The notes under the pieces were generated by a model, which was given only the letters and a program-made list of their open reading frames with translations, searched no databases and was not told the origin of the DNA. Position numbers and translations under genes: made by a program. From Gammaproteobacteria bacterium (GTDB lineage: Bacteria > Pseudomonadota > Gammaproteobacteria > Pseudomonadales > Azotimanducaceae), in assembly GCA_028821125.1 (NCBI GenBank), contig JAPPHD010000110.1, positions 1 through 33,227 on the forward strand: a DNA stretch of 33,227 bases, written 5' to 3'. Numbering within the stretch: the stretch's first letter is position 1; every line of letters begins with the position of its first letter. Shown piece after piece: positions 24,864 through 33,117 of this stretch.

Positions 24864-25655
24864 ATGGAGGGCTTCGGGCTCCTCGGTCGCATCGCGCTGA
24901 CTTCGCTGACCCTGCATGCCGCGGCGTTCGCAGAGGCGGCAACCGAATCGGCGTCGCTGGCTGTCGACTACGGGTACCGCGTTGTCGCCCACTTCCCACA
25001 CGATACATCGGCGTTCACCCAGGGCTTGCTGGTCTCGGGCGGAGCGCTCTACGAGAGCACGGGTGGCTACGGCTCGTCTTCGATACGCATCGTCCACCTC
25101 GAAAGCGGCCGTGTATTGCGCCGGCAATCGCTGCCGGAGAACCGGTTCGGCGAAGGACTCGCCATTGCCACCAACCGCCTTTATCAACTGACCTGGAAAG
25201 CGGGAACGGCATTCGTGCGTGATCCGGACACACTGGATACCGTCGCCGAGTTCCGCTATTCCGGTGAGGGCTGGGGCCTTGCGGCCATGGGCGATGAACT
25301 CGTGATGAGCGACGGCAGCGCAGAGTTGCGCTTTCTCGACGCCGGCAATTTCACGGAACGCCGCCGCATCGAGGTCCGGGACGGTGAGTCGCCGGTCGTC
25401 GGCCTGAACGAACTTGAGGAGATCGAAGGCGACCTGTACGCCAACGTCTGGCCCACCGACCGCATAGCCATCATCAACCCCGCCGACGGCCGGGTGCGGG
25501 CCTGGCTGGACCTGTCCGGGATTCTTCCCCTGGTAATGCGCGGACCCCGCACGGATGTCCTGAACGGCATCGCGTACGACTCCGATGCGCGACGGCTCTT
25601 CGTCACGGGCAAGAACTGGCCCAGGCTTTTTGAAATCGAAGTGATCCCTGAATAG
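24864..25655 (+). CDS. Exported glutaminyl-peptide cyclotransferase (glutamine cyclotransferase family)
   Basis: This 263-aa beta-propeller enzyme converts N-terminal Gln of peptides or proteins to pyroglutamate. The family pattern is clear: PHDTSAFTQGLL, LYESTGGYGSSSIRIV (63-78), FGEGLAI, a QLTWK strand, LNELEEIEGDLYANVWPTDR, INPADGRVRAWLDLSGI and NGIAYD. ATG 24864 begins a signal peptide (MEGFGLLGRIALTSLTL, with a likely cut in AFAEA), so the enzyme is periplasmic. Longer frames from 24660 or 24690 add an Arg-rich segment ahead of the signal peptide and are less likely. The family is typically plant or papaya QC-like in bacteria. Co-location with an SDR on the opposite strand gives no functional clue. 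Confidence 0.9.
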   Translation: MEGFGLLGRIALTSLTLHAAAFAEAATESASLAVDYGYRVVAHFPHDTSAFTQGLLVSGGALYESTGGYGSSSIRIVHLESGRVLRRQSLPENRFGEGLAIATNRLYQLTWKAGTAFVRDPDTLDTVAEFRYSGEGWGLAAMGDELVMSDGSAELRFLDAGNFTERRRIEVRDGESPVVGLNELEEIEGDLYANVWPTDRIAIINPADGRVRAWLDLSGILPLVMRGPRTDVLNGIAYDSDARRLFVTGKNWPRLFEIEVIPE

Positions 25656-25722
25656 AGACTGGAATCGGCCGCGGGTTTTGCGGCATCCTTGACTCTTTTT
25701 TTGGGAAACGAGGGCCAGAACC

Positions 25723-26316
25723 ATGTCGAGCACCGAACACGAAGTAGTCTCCATCTATCCTTTCACCAACAATCAGCGCGAGGAACTGCTCACGAAGGCC
25801 AGGGAATGCGTTTTCAACTGGTCCACCAGGGACGGCTGGCCGGTGGGCGTCGTGCACGCCTTCGTGTGGCGCAACGGCAGTGGCTGGATCACCTGCGGCG
25901 CCCATCGTCACCGGGTCTCCGCCATTCGCCGCGACCCGCGCTGCTCGGTGGTGGTGAGCGGGGTGTCCGCGCCGGACGGCCCCAACGGCGCCATCACGTT
26001 CAAGGGTCGTGCCATCATCCACGACGACGCAGAGACCAAGAAGTGGTTCTACCCGGCGCTGGCGCGGGGCCCCTACGGCGGTTTCGAAGGGTCGCTCACC
26101 GCTGAAGAAGAGGAAGCCGCGAGTGCTTTCGAAACCCGGCTGGACAGCCCGCTCAGGGTCATCATCGAGATCGTCCCGGAGAAATGGATCATGCTGGACT
26201 CCGACAAGATGGCCAAGGACACCGAGGGAACACTGACCGACGAGGAGCGCGGCCCCCTGCTGGAGGCCGACGCGGTGCGTATGCCCGCGGAAATGAAGCG
26301 CCGGGGCCTTTCCTGA
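25723..26316 (+). CDS. Pyridoxamine 5'-phosphate oxidase-fold (PNPOx-like) protein
   Basis: This 197-aa protein has a flavin-binding split-barrel pattern. It opens with a helix, then ECVFNWSTRDGWPVGVVHAFVW, a WITCGAHRHRVSAIRRDPRCSVVV segment (substrate and FMN contact strand-helix) and ITFKGRAIIHDD, with a C-terminal IIEIVPEKWIMLDSDKM. Such proteins use FMN, F420 or heme and act on small molecules or stress compounds. The ATG at 25723 follows a GAGGG about 10 nt upstream. Length and the RDPRCSVVVSG motif match the general stress/F420-dependent PNPOx superfamily. It is not PdxH. It lies between an exported cyclotransferase and a phosphotransferase gene on the same strand, with spaces of 67 and 223 bp. 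Confidence 0.82.
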   Translation: MSSTEHEVVSIYPFTNNQREELLTKARECVFNWSTRDGWPVGVVHAFVWRNGSGWITCGAHRHRVSAIRRDPRCSVVVSGVSAPDGPNGAITFKGRAIIHDDAETKKWFYPALARGPYGGFEGSLTAEEEEAASAFETRLDSPLRVIIEIVPEKWIMLDSDKMAKDTEGTLTDEERGPLLEADAVRMPAEMKRRGLS

Positions 26317-26539
26317 CACCGGCAGGACGAATTGGAATCCGGGCAAGGTGCGGCTGTCTACCGCGTCACCTGCGCGTCACCTGCTATGAGAATATCGAAG
26401 AAGGGCACGCGGGCGCTGCCGACAACGCACGGAGCGCCTTCTTGTGGGCGCTCGCCTGCGAGTTTCTCTGGCGGCACCTGGCAGGACCGCCGCCGACCCC
26501 ACGGCCCGATAGAGCGGCAACTTGACCGGCGGACAATCC

Positions 26540-27595
26540 ATGAAACATGACGAGAACAAGGGCCCCGAAGGTTATCGCGTCGACGCGGTGGAGGCCTGGA
26601 TCCGGGAGAACGTCGATGGCCTCACCCCGCCCTTTCGCTGGACGCGCCTCGAAGGCGGCCACTCGAATCTGACCTACCGCCTGGACGACGTGGCGGGCAG
26701 GCTGGCCGTGATCCGGCGCCCGCCCCAGGGCCAACTCCTGCCCAAGGCCCACGACATGAGCCGCGAATGGGCGCTGATATCGGCGCTGGGGCCAACCGCC
26801 GTGCCGGTTCCCAGGGCACTCGGATTCTGCGAGAGCCCCGCTGTGACCGGCGCCTGGTTCTACGTGATGGGTCACGTCGAGGGATACCCGCTCTACAGTT
26901 CCGACCACACCGAACGGCTTGTTCCGGAGGCGCAACGGCAAAAGATGGCCATGTCCTTCATCGACGTACTGGCCGATCTGCACGCGGTGGACCCGGATGA
27001 AGTGGGCCTCGGCCAACTCGGCAAGAAAGAGAACTACGTGGGCCGCCAGCTCAATACCTGGTACCGCTCGTGGACCTCCTCCATCGAGCCCGCCGGGTAC
27101 GACGACCCGAGAGCGCACGAGATCCGTGAATTCCTGCTCGCCAACATCCCGGACCAAGGCCCTGCCCGCGTGGTGCATGGCGACTACGGCCTGCACAACT
27201 GCCTCGTCGGGCCGGACTGCACCATCGCCGCCGTGGTGGACTGGGAGATCTCCACCCTCGGGGACCCGCTGGCGGATCTTGCCTATGCCCTCAACCCCTG
27301 GCCCGATCCCGCCGACGACGAGCCGGTTCTCCCGGAAGCCGCCACGGCGCCGCCCGGATTTCCGAGGCGCTCGGAACTCGCGGCGCGGTACGCCGAGCGC
27401 ACCGGGCGCGACCTCTCAAGGCTCGACTACTACGTCGGGTTCAACCGCTGGAAATCGGCCTGCATCATCCACGGCGTCTATGCGCGCTACTGCGAAGGCA
27501 AGAAGAGCACGGAGGGCATCGACCTCGTGGAGATGCGCGAACGCATCGACCGGTCGCTCACCCAGTCGGAACAGGCGGTCGGTCGAGTCGGCTAG
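26540..27595 (+). CDS. Phosphotransferase-family protein (ACAD10/11 N-terminal-like kinase)
   Basis: This 351-aa aminoglycoside-phosphotransferase-fold kinase has LEGGHSNLTYRL (37-48, nucleotide loop) and VIRRPPQGQLLPKAHDMSREW (58-78, with the ATP-binding Arg/Lys). It carries the catalytic HGDYGLHN (213-220, Asp215) and VVDWEISTLGDPLADLAYAL (232-251, Asp234 as metal ligand). The RRPPQG and AHDMSREW pattern is that of the ACAD10/ACAD11-like branch, found next to acyl-CoA dehydrogenases and implicated in 4-hydroxy-acid catabolism by phosphorylating hydroxyacyl-CoAs. No acyl-CoA dehydrogenase gene is adjacent here. ATG 26540 is used; a TTG six codons upstream is possible. The stop overlaps the convergent methyltransferase stop by 4 bp (CTAG). 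Confidence 0.88.
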   Translation: MKHDENKGPEGYRVDAVEAWIRENVDGLTPPFRWTRLEGGHSNLTYRLDDVAGRLAVIRRPPQGQLLPKAHDMSREWALISALGPTAVPVPRALGFCESPAVTGAWFYVMGHVEGYPLYSSDHTERLVPEAQRQKMAMSFIDVLADLHAVDPDEVGLGQLGKKENYVGRQLNTWYRSWTSSIEPAGYDDPRAHEIREFLLANIPDQGPARVVHGDYGLHNCLVGPDCTIAAVVDWEISTLGDPLADLAYALNPWPDPADDEPVLPEAATAPPGFPRRSELAARYAERTGRDLSRLDYYVGFNRWKSACIIHGVYARYCEGKKSTEGIDLVEMRERIDRSLTQSEQAVGRVG

Positions 27596-28332
27596 GGCTT
27601 CCTGAACAACAGCGTAAAACGGTCTGTATTGCCGCTCACCGAACGGCGCCCCACCTCGTAGCGCAGTTCGTCGTCGAGCCGGTAGTGCAGCTTCGAATAG
27701 TCGATGAACTCGAAGCCGGCGGCCTCGATCTCCTTGATCGCCAGTACCGGATCCATGCGGCGCCAGTTCTCGTGGTTGTCTTCCTGCATGTGGCGCCGGG
27801 TATGGTCGACGACACCGTAGTGGCCGCCCGGTTTCAGGGCGGCGAACGCGGAAGCATTGATGGCCTCGCGGCCGTCCGGCGTGAAGTTGTGCAGGTTGCG
27901 GAAGGTGAGCACGAGGTCCATGTCCTCGGCCTGGAACGTCAGCCCTTCGAACAGCCGGCCGACCCGCTTGAACTCACCGTCGGTCTCGACCACCTTGACG
28001 CGGTCGAAACCCGGCTCACCGAGCAGGTTCTCCTTCAACCGGTCGGTTCCGATGGAAATGAACAGTTCGCCTTCGTCGTAAAGCACGGGGGCCAGGATCT
28101 TCGTGTACCAACCGCCGCCCGGCAGGAGTTCCAGTACGCGCATGTCGGGCTGCATGCCGAAGAAGGCCAGCGTTTCCGCCGGCTTGCGGTTCGCATCCCG
28201 GGCTCGTTCCGCTTCCGTGCGGATTTCCCCCGCCCTGGCTTCGGTAACGGCTTCGGCGAGGTCGGCTTGTGCGGGTAGAGACAGTGCGAGGGCCAACACG
28301 CCGGCGACAGCCGCGCAATTCGGATTGATCAT
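27592..28332 (-). CDS. Exported SAM-dependent methyltransferase-like protein (COG4798 type)
   Basis: This 246-aa protein starts with a signal peptide (GVLALALSLPAQA, cut before Asp24). A class I methyltransferase fold follows: VLELLPGGGWYTKILAPVL (motif I, about 65-83), a conserved IGTDRLKENLL, DLVLTFRNLHNF (motif IV), ALKPGGHYGVVDHTRR (post-motif) and ending FTLLFRKP. It resembles a group of predicted secreted methyltransferases. A methyltransferase in the periplasm is odd because SAM is cytoplasmic, so it may have another role. No upstream partner gene is evident; the next gene (a luciferase-like oxidoreductase) is transcribed the same way, 87 bp upstream. It is convergent with the phosphotransferase gene, with a 4-bp stop overlap. 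Confidence 0.85.
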   Translation of the reverse strand: MINPNCAAVAGVLALALSLPAQADLAEAVTEARAGEIRTEAERARDANRKPAETLAFFGMQPDMRVLELLPGGGWYTKILAPVLYDEGELFISIGTDRLKENLLGEPGFDRVKVVETDGEFKRVGRLFEGLTFQAEDMDLVLTFRNLHNFTPDGREAINASAFAALKPGGHYGVVDHTRRHMQEDNHENWRRMDPVLAIKEIEAAGFEFIDYSKLHYRLDDELRYEVGRRSVSGNTDRFTLLFRKP

Positions 28333-28419
28333 GGATTTCTGCTGCCTATGGGTTTGTTAGCCGGCGATTGTAAGGAATCGATTTCCGGTGTCCAAGCGGA
28401 TGCATGAATTCCACAACAA

Positions 28420-29316
28420 CTAACGGCCGGCCACTTCCTTGATGAAGCGGTCGAGGATGCCGATCTTTTCGCGGCCCTGGCCCAGCGTGAAGTCCGGGAC
28501 GATGAATTCGTCCACCCCCGCCGATTCGTAGTCGTCCAGCGTCTCCCTGACCTCCTCCGGAGTGCCGATGACGGCCGGCTGCGGCAACTCGGTGTTCCGC
28601 ATCCGTTCCAGAAACTGCCCGTCCTCGCTCATGAACAGCAGGGCGACAGCGGTGCGCCGGATCGCCTTGGGGTCCCGCCCCAGCTCCGCGCAATGCCCGT
28701 CGAGAATCTCCATCTTGCGCCGCAACGTCGCGACATCTCCCCAGACGTTCCATGCATCGGCGAAGCGCGCGGTTATGCGCAGCGTGCGTTTTTCGCCACC
28801 GCCGCCGATCAGCAGGGGCAACGGCTGCTGTACCGGCTTGGGCTCGAGGGAGGCATGCTCAAGTTGATAGAAACGGCCGGCGAAGTCGGCCTTCGACTCG
28901 CCGAACAGCGCCTTGATGACCGCGCAGGCCTCTTCCAGCCTCTCCAGGCGCTCCCTGACCGTGTAGAAAGGGATGCCGTACTGGCGGTGCTCGTTCTCCT
29001 GCCAGCCGCTGCCGAGGCCAAGCACGACGCGCCCGCTGGTGATGTGGTCCAGCGTCGCCGCCATCTTGGCTAGCACAGCCGGATGGCGGTAGGTATTGCC
29101 GGTCACCAGGGTACCGAGCCGCAGTCTCGGCACCACCGCGCCGACACCCGCCAGGGTCATCCAGGCCTCCGGCCAGGGCGTGCTGGTGTCCGGCGCATTC
29201 GGCATGAAGTGATCGGCGTACCAGAAGCCGTCCCATCCGGTGGCTTCGGCATGCCCGGCGAGTTCGAGCACGTCCTGATACGGCTGCGTCGGATTTGGCC
29301 AGAGGCTGAATTGCAT
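28420..29316 (-). CDS. LLM-class oxidoreductase, F420-dependent-like subgroup
   Basis: This 298-aa luciferase-like TIM-barrel enzyme has FSLWPNPTQPYQDVL (start), GWDGFWYADHFMPN (28-41) and LRLGTLVTGNTYRHPAVLAK. It continues with TLDHITSGRVVLGLGSGW, then LEPKPVQQPLPLLIGGGGEK and AVIGTPEEVRETLDDYESAG near the C-terminus. The phrase order matches the F420-dependent LLM subgroup (TIGR03560-like), although FMN use is also possible. There is no usual strong Shine-Dalgarno sequence (GGGGA, about 11 nt upstream). It follows the degenerate SDR gene by 26 bp on the same strand, so the two may be in one transcript with the SDR upstream. The substrate is unknown. It is distinct from the first LLM protein of the window. 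Confidence 0.88.
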   Translation of the reverse strand: MQFSLWPNPTQPYQDVLELAGHAEATGWDGFWYADHFMPNAPDTSTPWPEAWMTLAGVGAVVPRLRLGTLVTGNTYRHPAVLAKMAATLDHITSGRVVLGLGSGWQENEHRQYGIPFYTVRERLERLEEACAVIKALFGESKADFAGRFYQLEHASLEPKPVQQPLPLLIGGGGEKRTLRITARFADAWNVWGDVATLRRKMEILDGHCAELGRDPKAIRRTAVALLFMSEDGQFLERMRNTELPQPAVIGTPEEVRETLDDYESAGVDEFIVPDFTLGQGREKIGILDRFIKEVAGR

Positions 29317-29342
29317 TAGGTAGGTCCCCGTTTACGTCAATG

Positions 29343-29960
29343 TCAGAGCCTGATGCTCAATTCGGTGCCCGTCACATAGCCTTGCGGACGCCCGAGCAGC
29401 CGCGCCAGCAGCGCCGTCAGGCTCGCCGACGCTTCCGGGCCGGGTTCGCCGGCCACCCGGACCGCGTTTGCCAGCAACGGCGGGGACAGGGGCCCGCCCT
29501 CGGATGCGGCGACCAACGTCATCTGGCGGAGCGCGCCGTTGCGAATGTCGGCGGCAAGGGCGGGCAGCTCCCCTTCGGCGGAGGCGCCCGCCAACGCCAC
29601 GACATCCGTCGATTCATGAGCTCGCAAGCGCATGGCGAGCTTCAGGCAGAAATGGTAGCCGCCGATGCTCCCCTCGATGAAAGCACCCATGTCTTCACCG
29701 TCCGAAAGGTCCCTGCCCACGAAAACAACGGCATCGCATCCGTCAAGCGCGGCCTCGGCCCGGTCAAGAGACGCGGTCACGCGGTCTTCGACCTTGAGAT
29801 CGGTAATCCGGGGGCCGGTGGAAGCGCCCGATTGCAGCCGGATCGACACCGCTCCCAGCGCGTCGAGACAGGCCGCCACCTGGTCATTCAACGCCCCGGG
29901 TTCTCCCGCGAGCGCGACGATGCGGCCGTCAAGCGGACTGGCTGGCGAGAAAACCGCCAT
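29343..29960 (-). CDS. Degenerate SDR-like protein
   Basis: This 205-aa protein is laid out like a short-chain dehydrogenase, with a strand-loop-helix start LDGRIVALAGEPGALNDQVA (10-29), a VVFVGRD after the position of NNAG, and a C-terminal RPQGYVTGTELSIRL that echoes the usual YVTG ending. The TGxxxGxG, NNAG, catalytic Ser and YxxxK motifs are missing, so it is unlikely to be an active dehydrogenase. ATG 29960 overlaps the end of the intact SDR gene by 32 bp, which suggests translational coupling; an upstream TTG (29984) is an alternative. It may form a regulatory or structural hetero-subunit with the intact SDR. That is inference. Confidence 0.75.
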   Translation of the reverse strand: MAVFSPASPLDGRIVALAGEPGALNDQVAACLDALGAVSIRLQSGASTGPRITDLKVEDRVTASLDRAEAALDGCDAVVFVGRDLSDGEDMGAFIEGSIGGYHFCLKLAMRLRAHESTDVVALAGASAEGELPALAADIRNGALRQMTLVAASEGGPLSPPLLANAVRVAGEPGPEASASLTALLARLLGRPQGYVTGTELSIRL

Positions 29961-30717
29961 CGGCAAGCACCTCCGTGTCGGCAAGCTGAACGGCCGGGTC
30001 GAGCATCAGCATCAGTGTCTCGCCGATCTCCTCGGGTTCCGCCCAGCGGCGCAGCGGAATCGTCTGCCCGATCCGGTCGACCAGCGGCGAGTCCCGGCCG
30101 ATGGCCTTGTCAACCTGGGGCGTCATCGTGTAGCCCGGCAGCAGGCTCTTTACCTGCACCCTGTGTTCCTGTCCGGCGAGCATCCGCTCGTAAGCCCTGT
30201 TGAGGCCCGCCATGCCGCCCTTCGCCGAGCAATAGGCGCTGGCGCCGTCCTGGCCGATGCGGCTCAGCACCGAGGAGATGTTGACCGCCATGCCCGGGAA
30301 GCCGCGCTGGCCGTATGACTCCGAAATGAGCGGTACACAGTGCTTGAGCCCGTACCAGGCGCCGATGAGATTGACCCGCACGATGGACATCAGCGTTTCC
30401 GCCGCTGTCTCTTCGATCGGGCTCAGGGCCGAGATCCCTGCATTGTTGATCAGAAAATCGAGCCGCCCGAAGCGCGCCACCGTATCCTTCGCGACGCGCT
30501 CCCAGTCCGCCTCCAAGGAAACGTCCTGGGGCATGTACACCACGCTCAAGCCCTGCCCCGTCAAGTCCGCCTCCGCCTGCCGGCCGTCTGCCTCGGTCCG
30601 GGCGGTGATGACAACATGCAAGCCCGCGCTCCCGAGCACTTGTGCGCATCCGTAGCCGATGCCCGTGCTGCCGCCGGTGACAATGGCGACACAATCCTTG
30701 AGGCGATCTCCCCTCAT
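29929..30717 (-). CDS. Short-chain dehydrogenase/reductase (SDR), intact
   Basis: This 262-aa classical SDR has TGGSTGIG (14-21), a QDVS (64-67), NNAG (91-94) and Ser149 in NISSVLS, and YCSAK gives Tyr162/Lys166. The C-terminus has a typical TMTPQVDKAIG substrate loop and ADGGFL ending. Thr/Arg after strand 2 (ITART) favours NADP(H). ATG 30717 follows GGAGG by 4-5 nt; an in-frame GTG 10 codons upstream is less good. It is 109 bp after the crotonase stop and overlaps the degenerate SDR gene by 32 bp. Acting on 3-hydroxyacyl-CoA or another alcohol in the CoA-ester pathway that the flanking crotonase and CoA-transferase suggest would be reasonable, but this is not shown. Confidence 0.9.
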   Translation of the reverse strand: MRGDRLKDCVAIVTGGSTGIGYGCAQVLGSAGLHVVITARTEADGRQAEADLTGQGLSVVYMPQDVSLEADWERVAKDTVARFGRLDFLINNAGISALSPIEETAAETLMSIVRVNLIGAWYGLKHCVPLISESYGQRGFPGMAVNISSVLSRIGQDGASAYCSAKGGMAGLNRAYERMLAGQEHRVQVKSLLPGYTMTPQVDKAIGRDSPLVDRIGQTIPLRRWAEPEEIGETLMLMLDPAVQLADTEVLADGGFLASQSA

Positions 30718-30826
30718 CGGTCCTCCGGTTCGAGGGCTGCAATCCACATGAATCGTGCCGGCCTGTCCAGGGGGCGATGATCCCGATCGCCCGGGCGGGG
30801 TTCCACCAAGCCGGGCCCCGGCTCGC

Positions 30827-31615
30827 TCAGCGTCCCGTGAAGACCGGTGCGCGTTTCTCCAGGAACGCCCTGAATGCCTCGCGGGTGTCTTCCATTCTGC
30901 CGATTGCGAGATGGTGTTCCGTTTCCAGGGCGATGTAGTCGGCGAATCCCATCCGCTCCGCTGACAGGTAGTGGGCTTTCAGCGTACTGAGCGCCACCGG
31001 TGATCTCGCCAGCAGGATTTCGACGATCCGGCGGGTTTCCCGTTCGAAAACGTCATCGTCGAAGACCCGCGCCACCAGACCCATTTCCAGCGCCGCGTCC
31101 GCATCGAATTTCTCGCACAGGAACGACAGTTCCCGGGCTTTGGCGGCGCCCACCAGGCGCGGCAGGCTCCACGGAATGCCCATGTCCCCCGCGAAGGCCA
31201 CGTTGATGAACGCGGTGTTGAAGCGGGCCCGCCGCGCGGCGATGCGCAGGTCCGCCCCGCATGCCCATCCCATACCCGCTCCGGCGCAGGGGCCGTTTAT
31301 GGCGGCCAGGGTGACCGCGGGCATTTCATGCAGCAGGGCGGCCACCTGGAAACAGGCGGGGTCGGCGGCCGCCGGCTCTTCCGGGTCCTGATTCTCACCG
31401 GGCGCCCCGCCCATGTCCGCGCCGGGACAGAACCAGTCCCCCGCGCCGGTGAGCACGAGCAGACGAGTTTCGCCGTCGTGCGCGATGTCGGAGAGCGCCC
31501 GGTGGGTTTCCCGCACCATGCGGCCGGTCACGCCGTTGCGCCGCTCCGGACGGTTGAGAGTGAGCGTAGTGAGAGGGCCTTCGCGATCGACCCGAATCGT
31601 TGCGTACTCGGTCAT
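30827..31615 (-). CDS. Enoyl-CoA hydratase/isomerase (crotonase) family protein
   Basis: This 262-aa crotonase-fold enzyme has LTLNRPERRNG (18-28), FCPGADMGG (oxyanion loop 1) and AAINGPCAGAGMGWACGADLRIAA (oxyanion loop 2). The usual FxxPE catalytic Glu region reads RFNTAFINVAFAGDMGIPWSL: Ala stands where the hydratase Glu normally is, and Asp stands in the D-x-G position. That is the pattern of PaaG-type isomerases and other non-hydratase crotonases. ATG 31615 (MTEYATIRVDREG) is chosen; open sequence upstream reads towards the divergent CoA-transferase. A short GC-rich hairpin (AGCCGGG/CCCGGCT, 30809-30823) lies just after the stop without a T-run. It is divergent from the CoA-transferase gene (166-bp gap) and may serve the same pathway. 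Confidence 0.9.
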   Translation of the reverse strand: MTEYATIRVDREGPLTTLTLNRPERRNGVTGRMVRETHRALSDIAHDGETRLLVLTGAGDWFCPGADMGGAPGENQDPEEPAAADPACFQVAALLHEMPAVTLAAINGPCAGAGMGWACGADLRIAARRARFNTAFINVAFAGDMGIPWSLPRLVGAAKARELSFLCEKFDADAALEMGLVARVFDDDVFERETRRIVEILLARSPVALSTLKAHYLSAERMGFADYIALETEHHLAIGRMEDTREAFRAFLEKRAPVFTGR

Positions 31616-31781
31616 AAGGCGCGTTACTCTACCCGAAAAAGCGGCTGCGGGCCGCCCCGGCACGATTTCCCCGGGTACAAACCGGAAAAAGGCGAAAGGA
31701 GCCGTCCCAATCGATCCGGCGAGCGAATCGACCTCAACCTGCAACATAATAGACGGCCTGGAATCGACGGGGGCATCAGGA

Positions 31782-32984
31782 GTGACTGCACCACTGGAAG
31801 GAATACGGGTCCTCGAGGTAGCGGGTTGGCTGGCGGCGCCGAGTTGCGCCGCGCTGATGGCGGATATGGGGGCCGACGTGGTCAAGGTCGAACCGGTGGA
31901 GGGCGACGGCTACCGCCGCGCCTACACCGCGCTCTACGGCGACGATTTCGTGGCGCCCTGCTTCCAGTTCGACAACCGCGGCAAGCGGGGCATCTGCGTC
32001 GACCTCGAACACCCGGAAGGCGTGGAACTGGTGCACCGGCTCGCGGCCCGTTCCCAGGTGTTCATCACCAACCTGACCCAGGCGCGCCTCGAGCGCTACC
32101 GTCTCACCGACCGCGATATTCACGACTTGTATCCCCAGTCGATCTATGCCGTGCTCTCCGGCTACGGCACCGACGGCCCGGACAGCCACCGCGCGGCGTT
32201 CGACCAGAACGCTTTCTGGGCGCGCTCGGGAGCGATGTCCGTATTCGGCGACCGTGATGACGGGCCCCTGCTTTCCCGGGCAGGGTACGGTGACCGGACC
32301 ACGGCGCTCAATCTACTGGCCAGCATTCTCGCCGCCATGCGCCTCCAGGAAAAAACGGGCGAGGGCCAATACGTCGAGGTGACGCTGCAGCGCACAGGCA
32401 TCTGGGCGCTGGCCACCGACGTGACCAATGCGCTCTACGAGCGCATCCAGCCCGACAAGACCAGCCGCAAGGTGCCGCCCAACCCCATCTGGAACTACTA
32501 CCGCACCGCCGACGATCGCTGGATCGCGATGGTCTCGCCGCTGCCCATGCCCTACTGGCCGAAATTCTGCGCCATGCTCGGGCGCGACGACTGGGCGGCC
32601 GATGAGCGTTTTCAGACCGCCGTCGGGCTGGTCGAACACGGCCAGGAACTCGTGGATGAAATCGAGGCAGTGTTCGCCAGCGAAGACCTGGCGTACTGGC
32701 GCGAAAAGCTCGATGCGGCCGGCATGATCTGGGAACCGGCCGCGGATTTGCCCGAAGTGATCGATGACCCCGCACTGCGTGAACGCGGCGCCTTTTCGTT
32801 GATCATCCACGAGCAGGCCGGCGCCATGGAGGTCGTCTCGGCGCCTTTTGAAATAAGGGGCGCCGACATCGAGGTGCGCGGCCCGGCCCCCGACGCCGGG
32901 CAGCACACCCGGGAAGTGCTCCTGGAAGCTGGCGTGACGCCAGAGCGGCTGAACGCACTCATCGAGAAGAACGTTCTGCGTTAG
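31782..32984 (+). CDS. CaiB/BaiF family III CoA-transferase, divergent active site
   Basis: This 400-aa family III CoA-transferase starts PLEGIRVLEVAGWLAAP (4-20), then ADMGADVVKVEPVEGD, FDNRGKRGICVDLEHPEG and SGYGTDGP. The common GRGQxVxVxMxD stretch appears as GEGQYVEVTLQR (193-204), so the position of the catalytic Asp of formyl-CoA transferase holds Arg204. The second domain contains WNYYRTADDRWIAM, and the C-terminus has the GAFSLIIHEQAGAMEVVSAPF linker. The length is normal. GTG 31782 with GGGG 9 nt upstream is chosen because it gives the standard N-terminus; sequence extending upstream to 31413 is the antisense shadow of the crotonase. Similar Arg/Thr variants probably exist in an uncharacterised CaiB subgroup, but I cannot confirm that here. 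Confidence 0.88.
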   Translation: MTAPLEGIRVLEVAGWLAAPSCAALMADMGADVVKVEPVEGDGYRRAYTALYGDDFVAPCFQFDNRGKRGICVDLEHPEGVELVHRLAARSQVFITNLTQARLERYRLTDRDIHDLYPQSIYAVLSGYGTDGPDSHRAAFDQNAFWARSGAMSVFGDRDDGPLLSRAGYGDRTTALNLLASILAAMRLQEKTGEGQYVEVTLQRTGIWALATDVTNALYERIQPDKTSRKVPPNPIWNYYRTADDRWIAMVSPLPMPYWPKFCAMLGRDDWAADERFQTAVGLVEHGQELVDEIEAVFASEDLAYWREKLDAAGMIWEPAADLPEVIDDPALRERGAFSLIIHEQAGAMEVVSAPFEIRGADIEVRGPAPDAGQHTREVLLEAGVTPERLNALIEKNVLR

Positions 32985-32992
32985 CGGCATCC

Positions 32993-33009
32993 TCCCCGGT
33001 TGCCGGGGA
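32993..33009 (+). terminator. Weak hairpin after the CoA-transferase gene
   Basis: TCCCCGG (32993-32999) and CCGGGGA (33003-33009) form a 7-bp stem with a 3-nt loop 9 bp after the stop. There is no T-tract, so it may be only a weak terminator. Confidence 0.3.
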
Positions 33010-33117
33010 ACCCATAACTCCAAACACTTGTTCCATGCGAGCCACCACCCCGGCGCCCCGGGACGAGGACGTGGAATGAGCAAACCAGGGGTTTTGTAGG
33101 GGTTCGGAGCATCGCAC

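Noticed and set aside
23778-25754. A single 658-codon minus-strand frame that could suggest an SDR fused to a large N-terminal domain.
   Set aside because: The N-terminal part is antisense to the exported glutaminyl cyclase and has no recognisable domain. The SDR has its own ATG and a nearby TATAAT.
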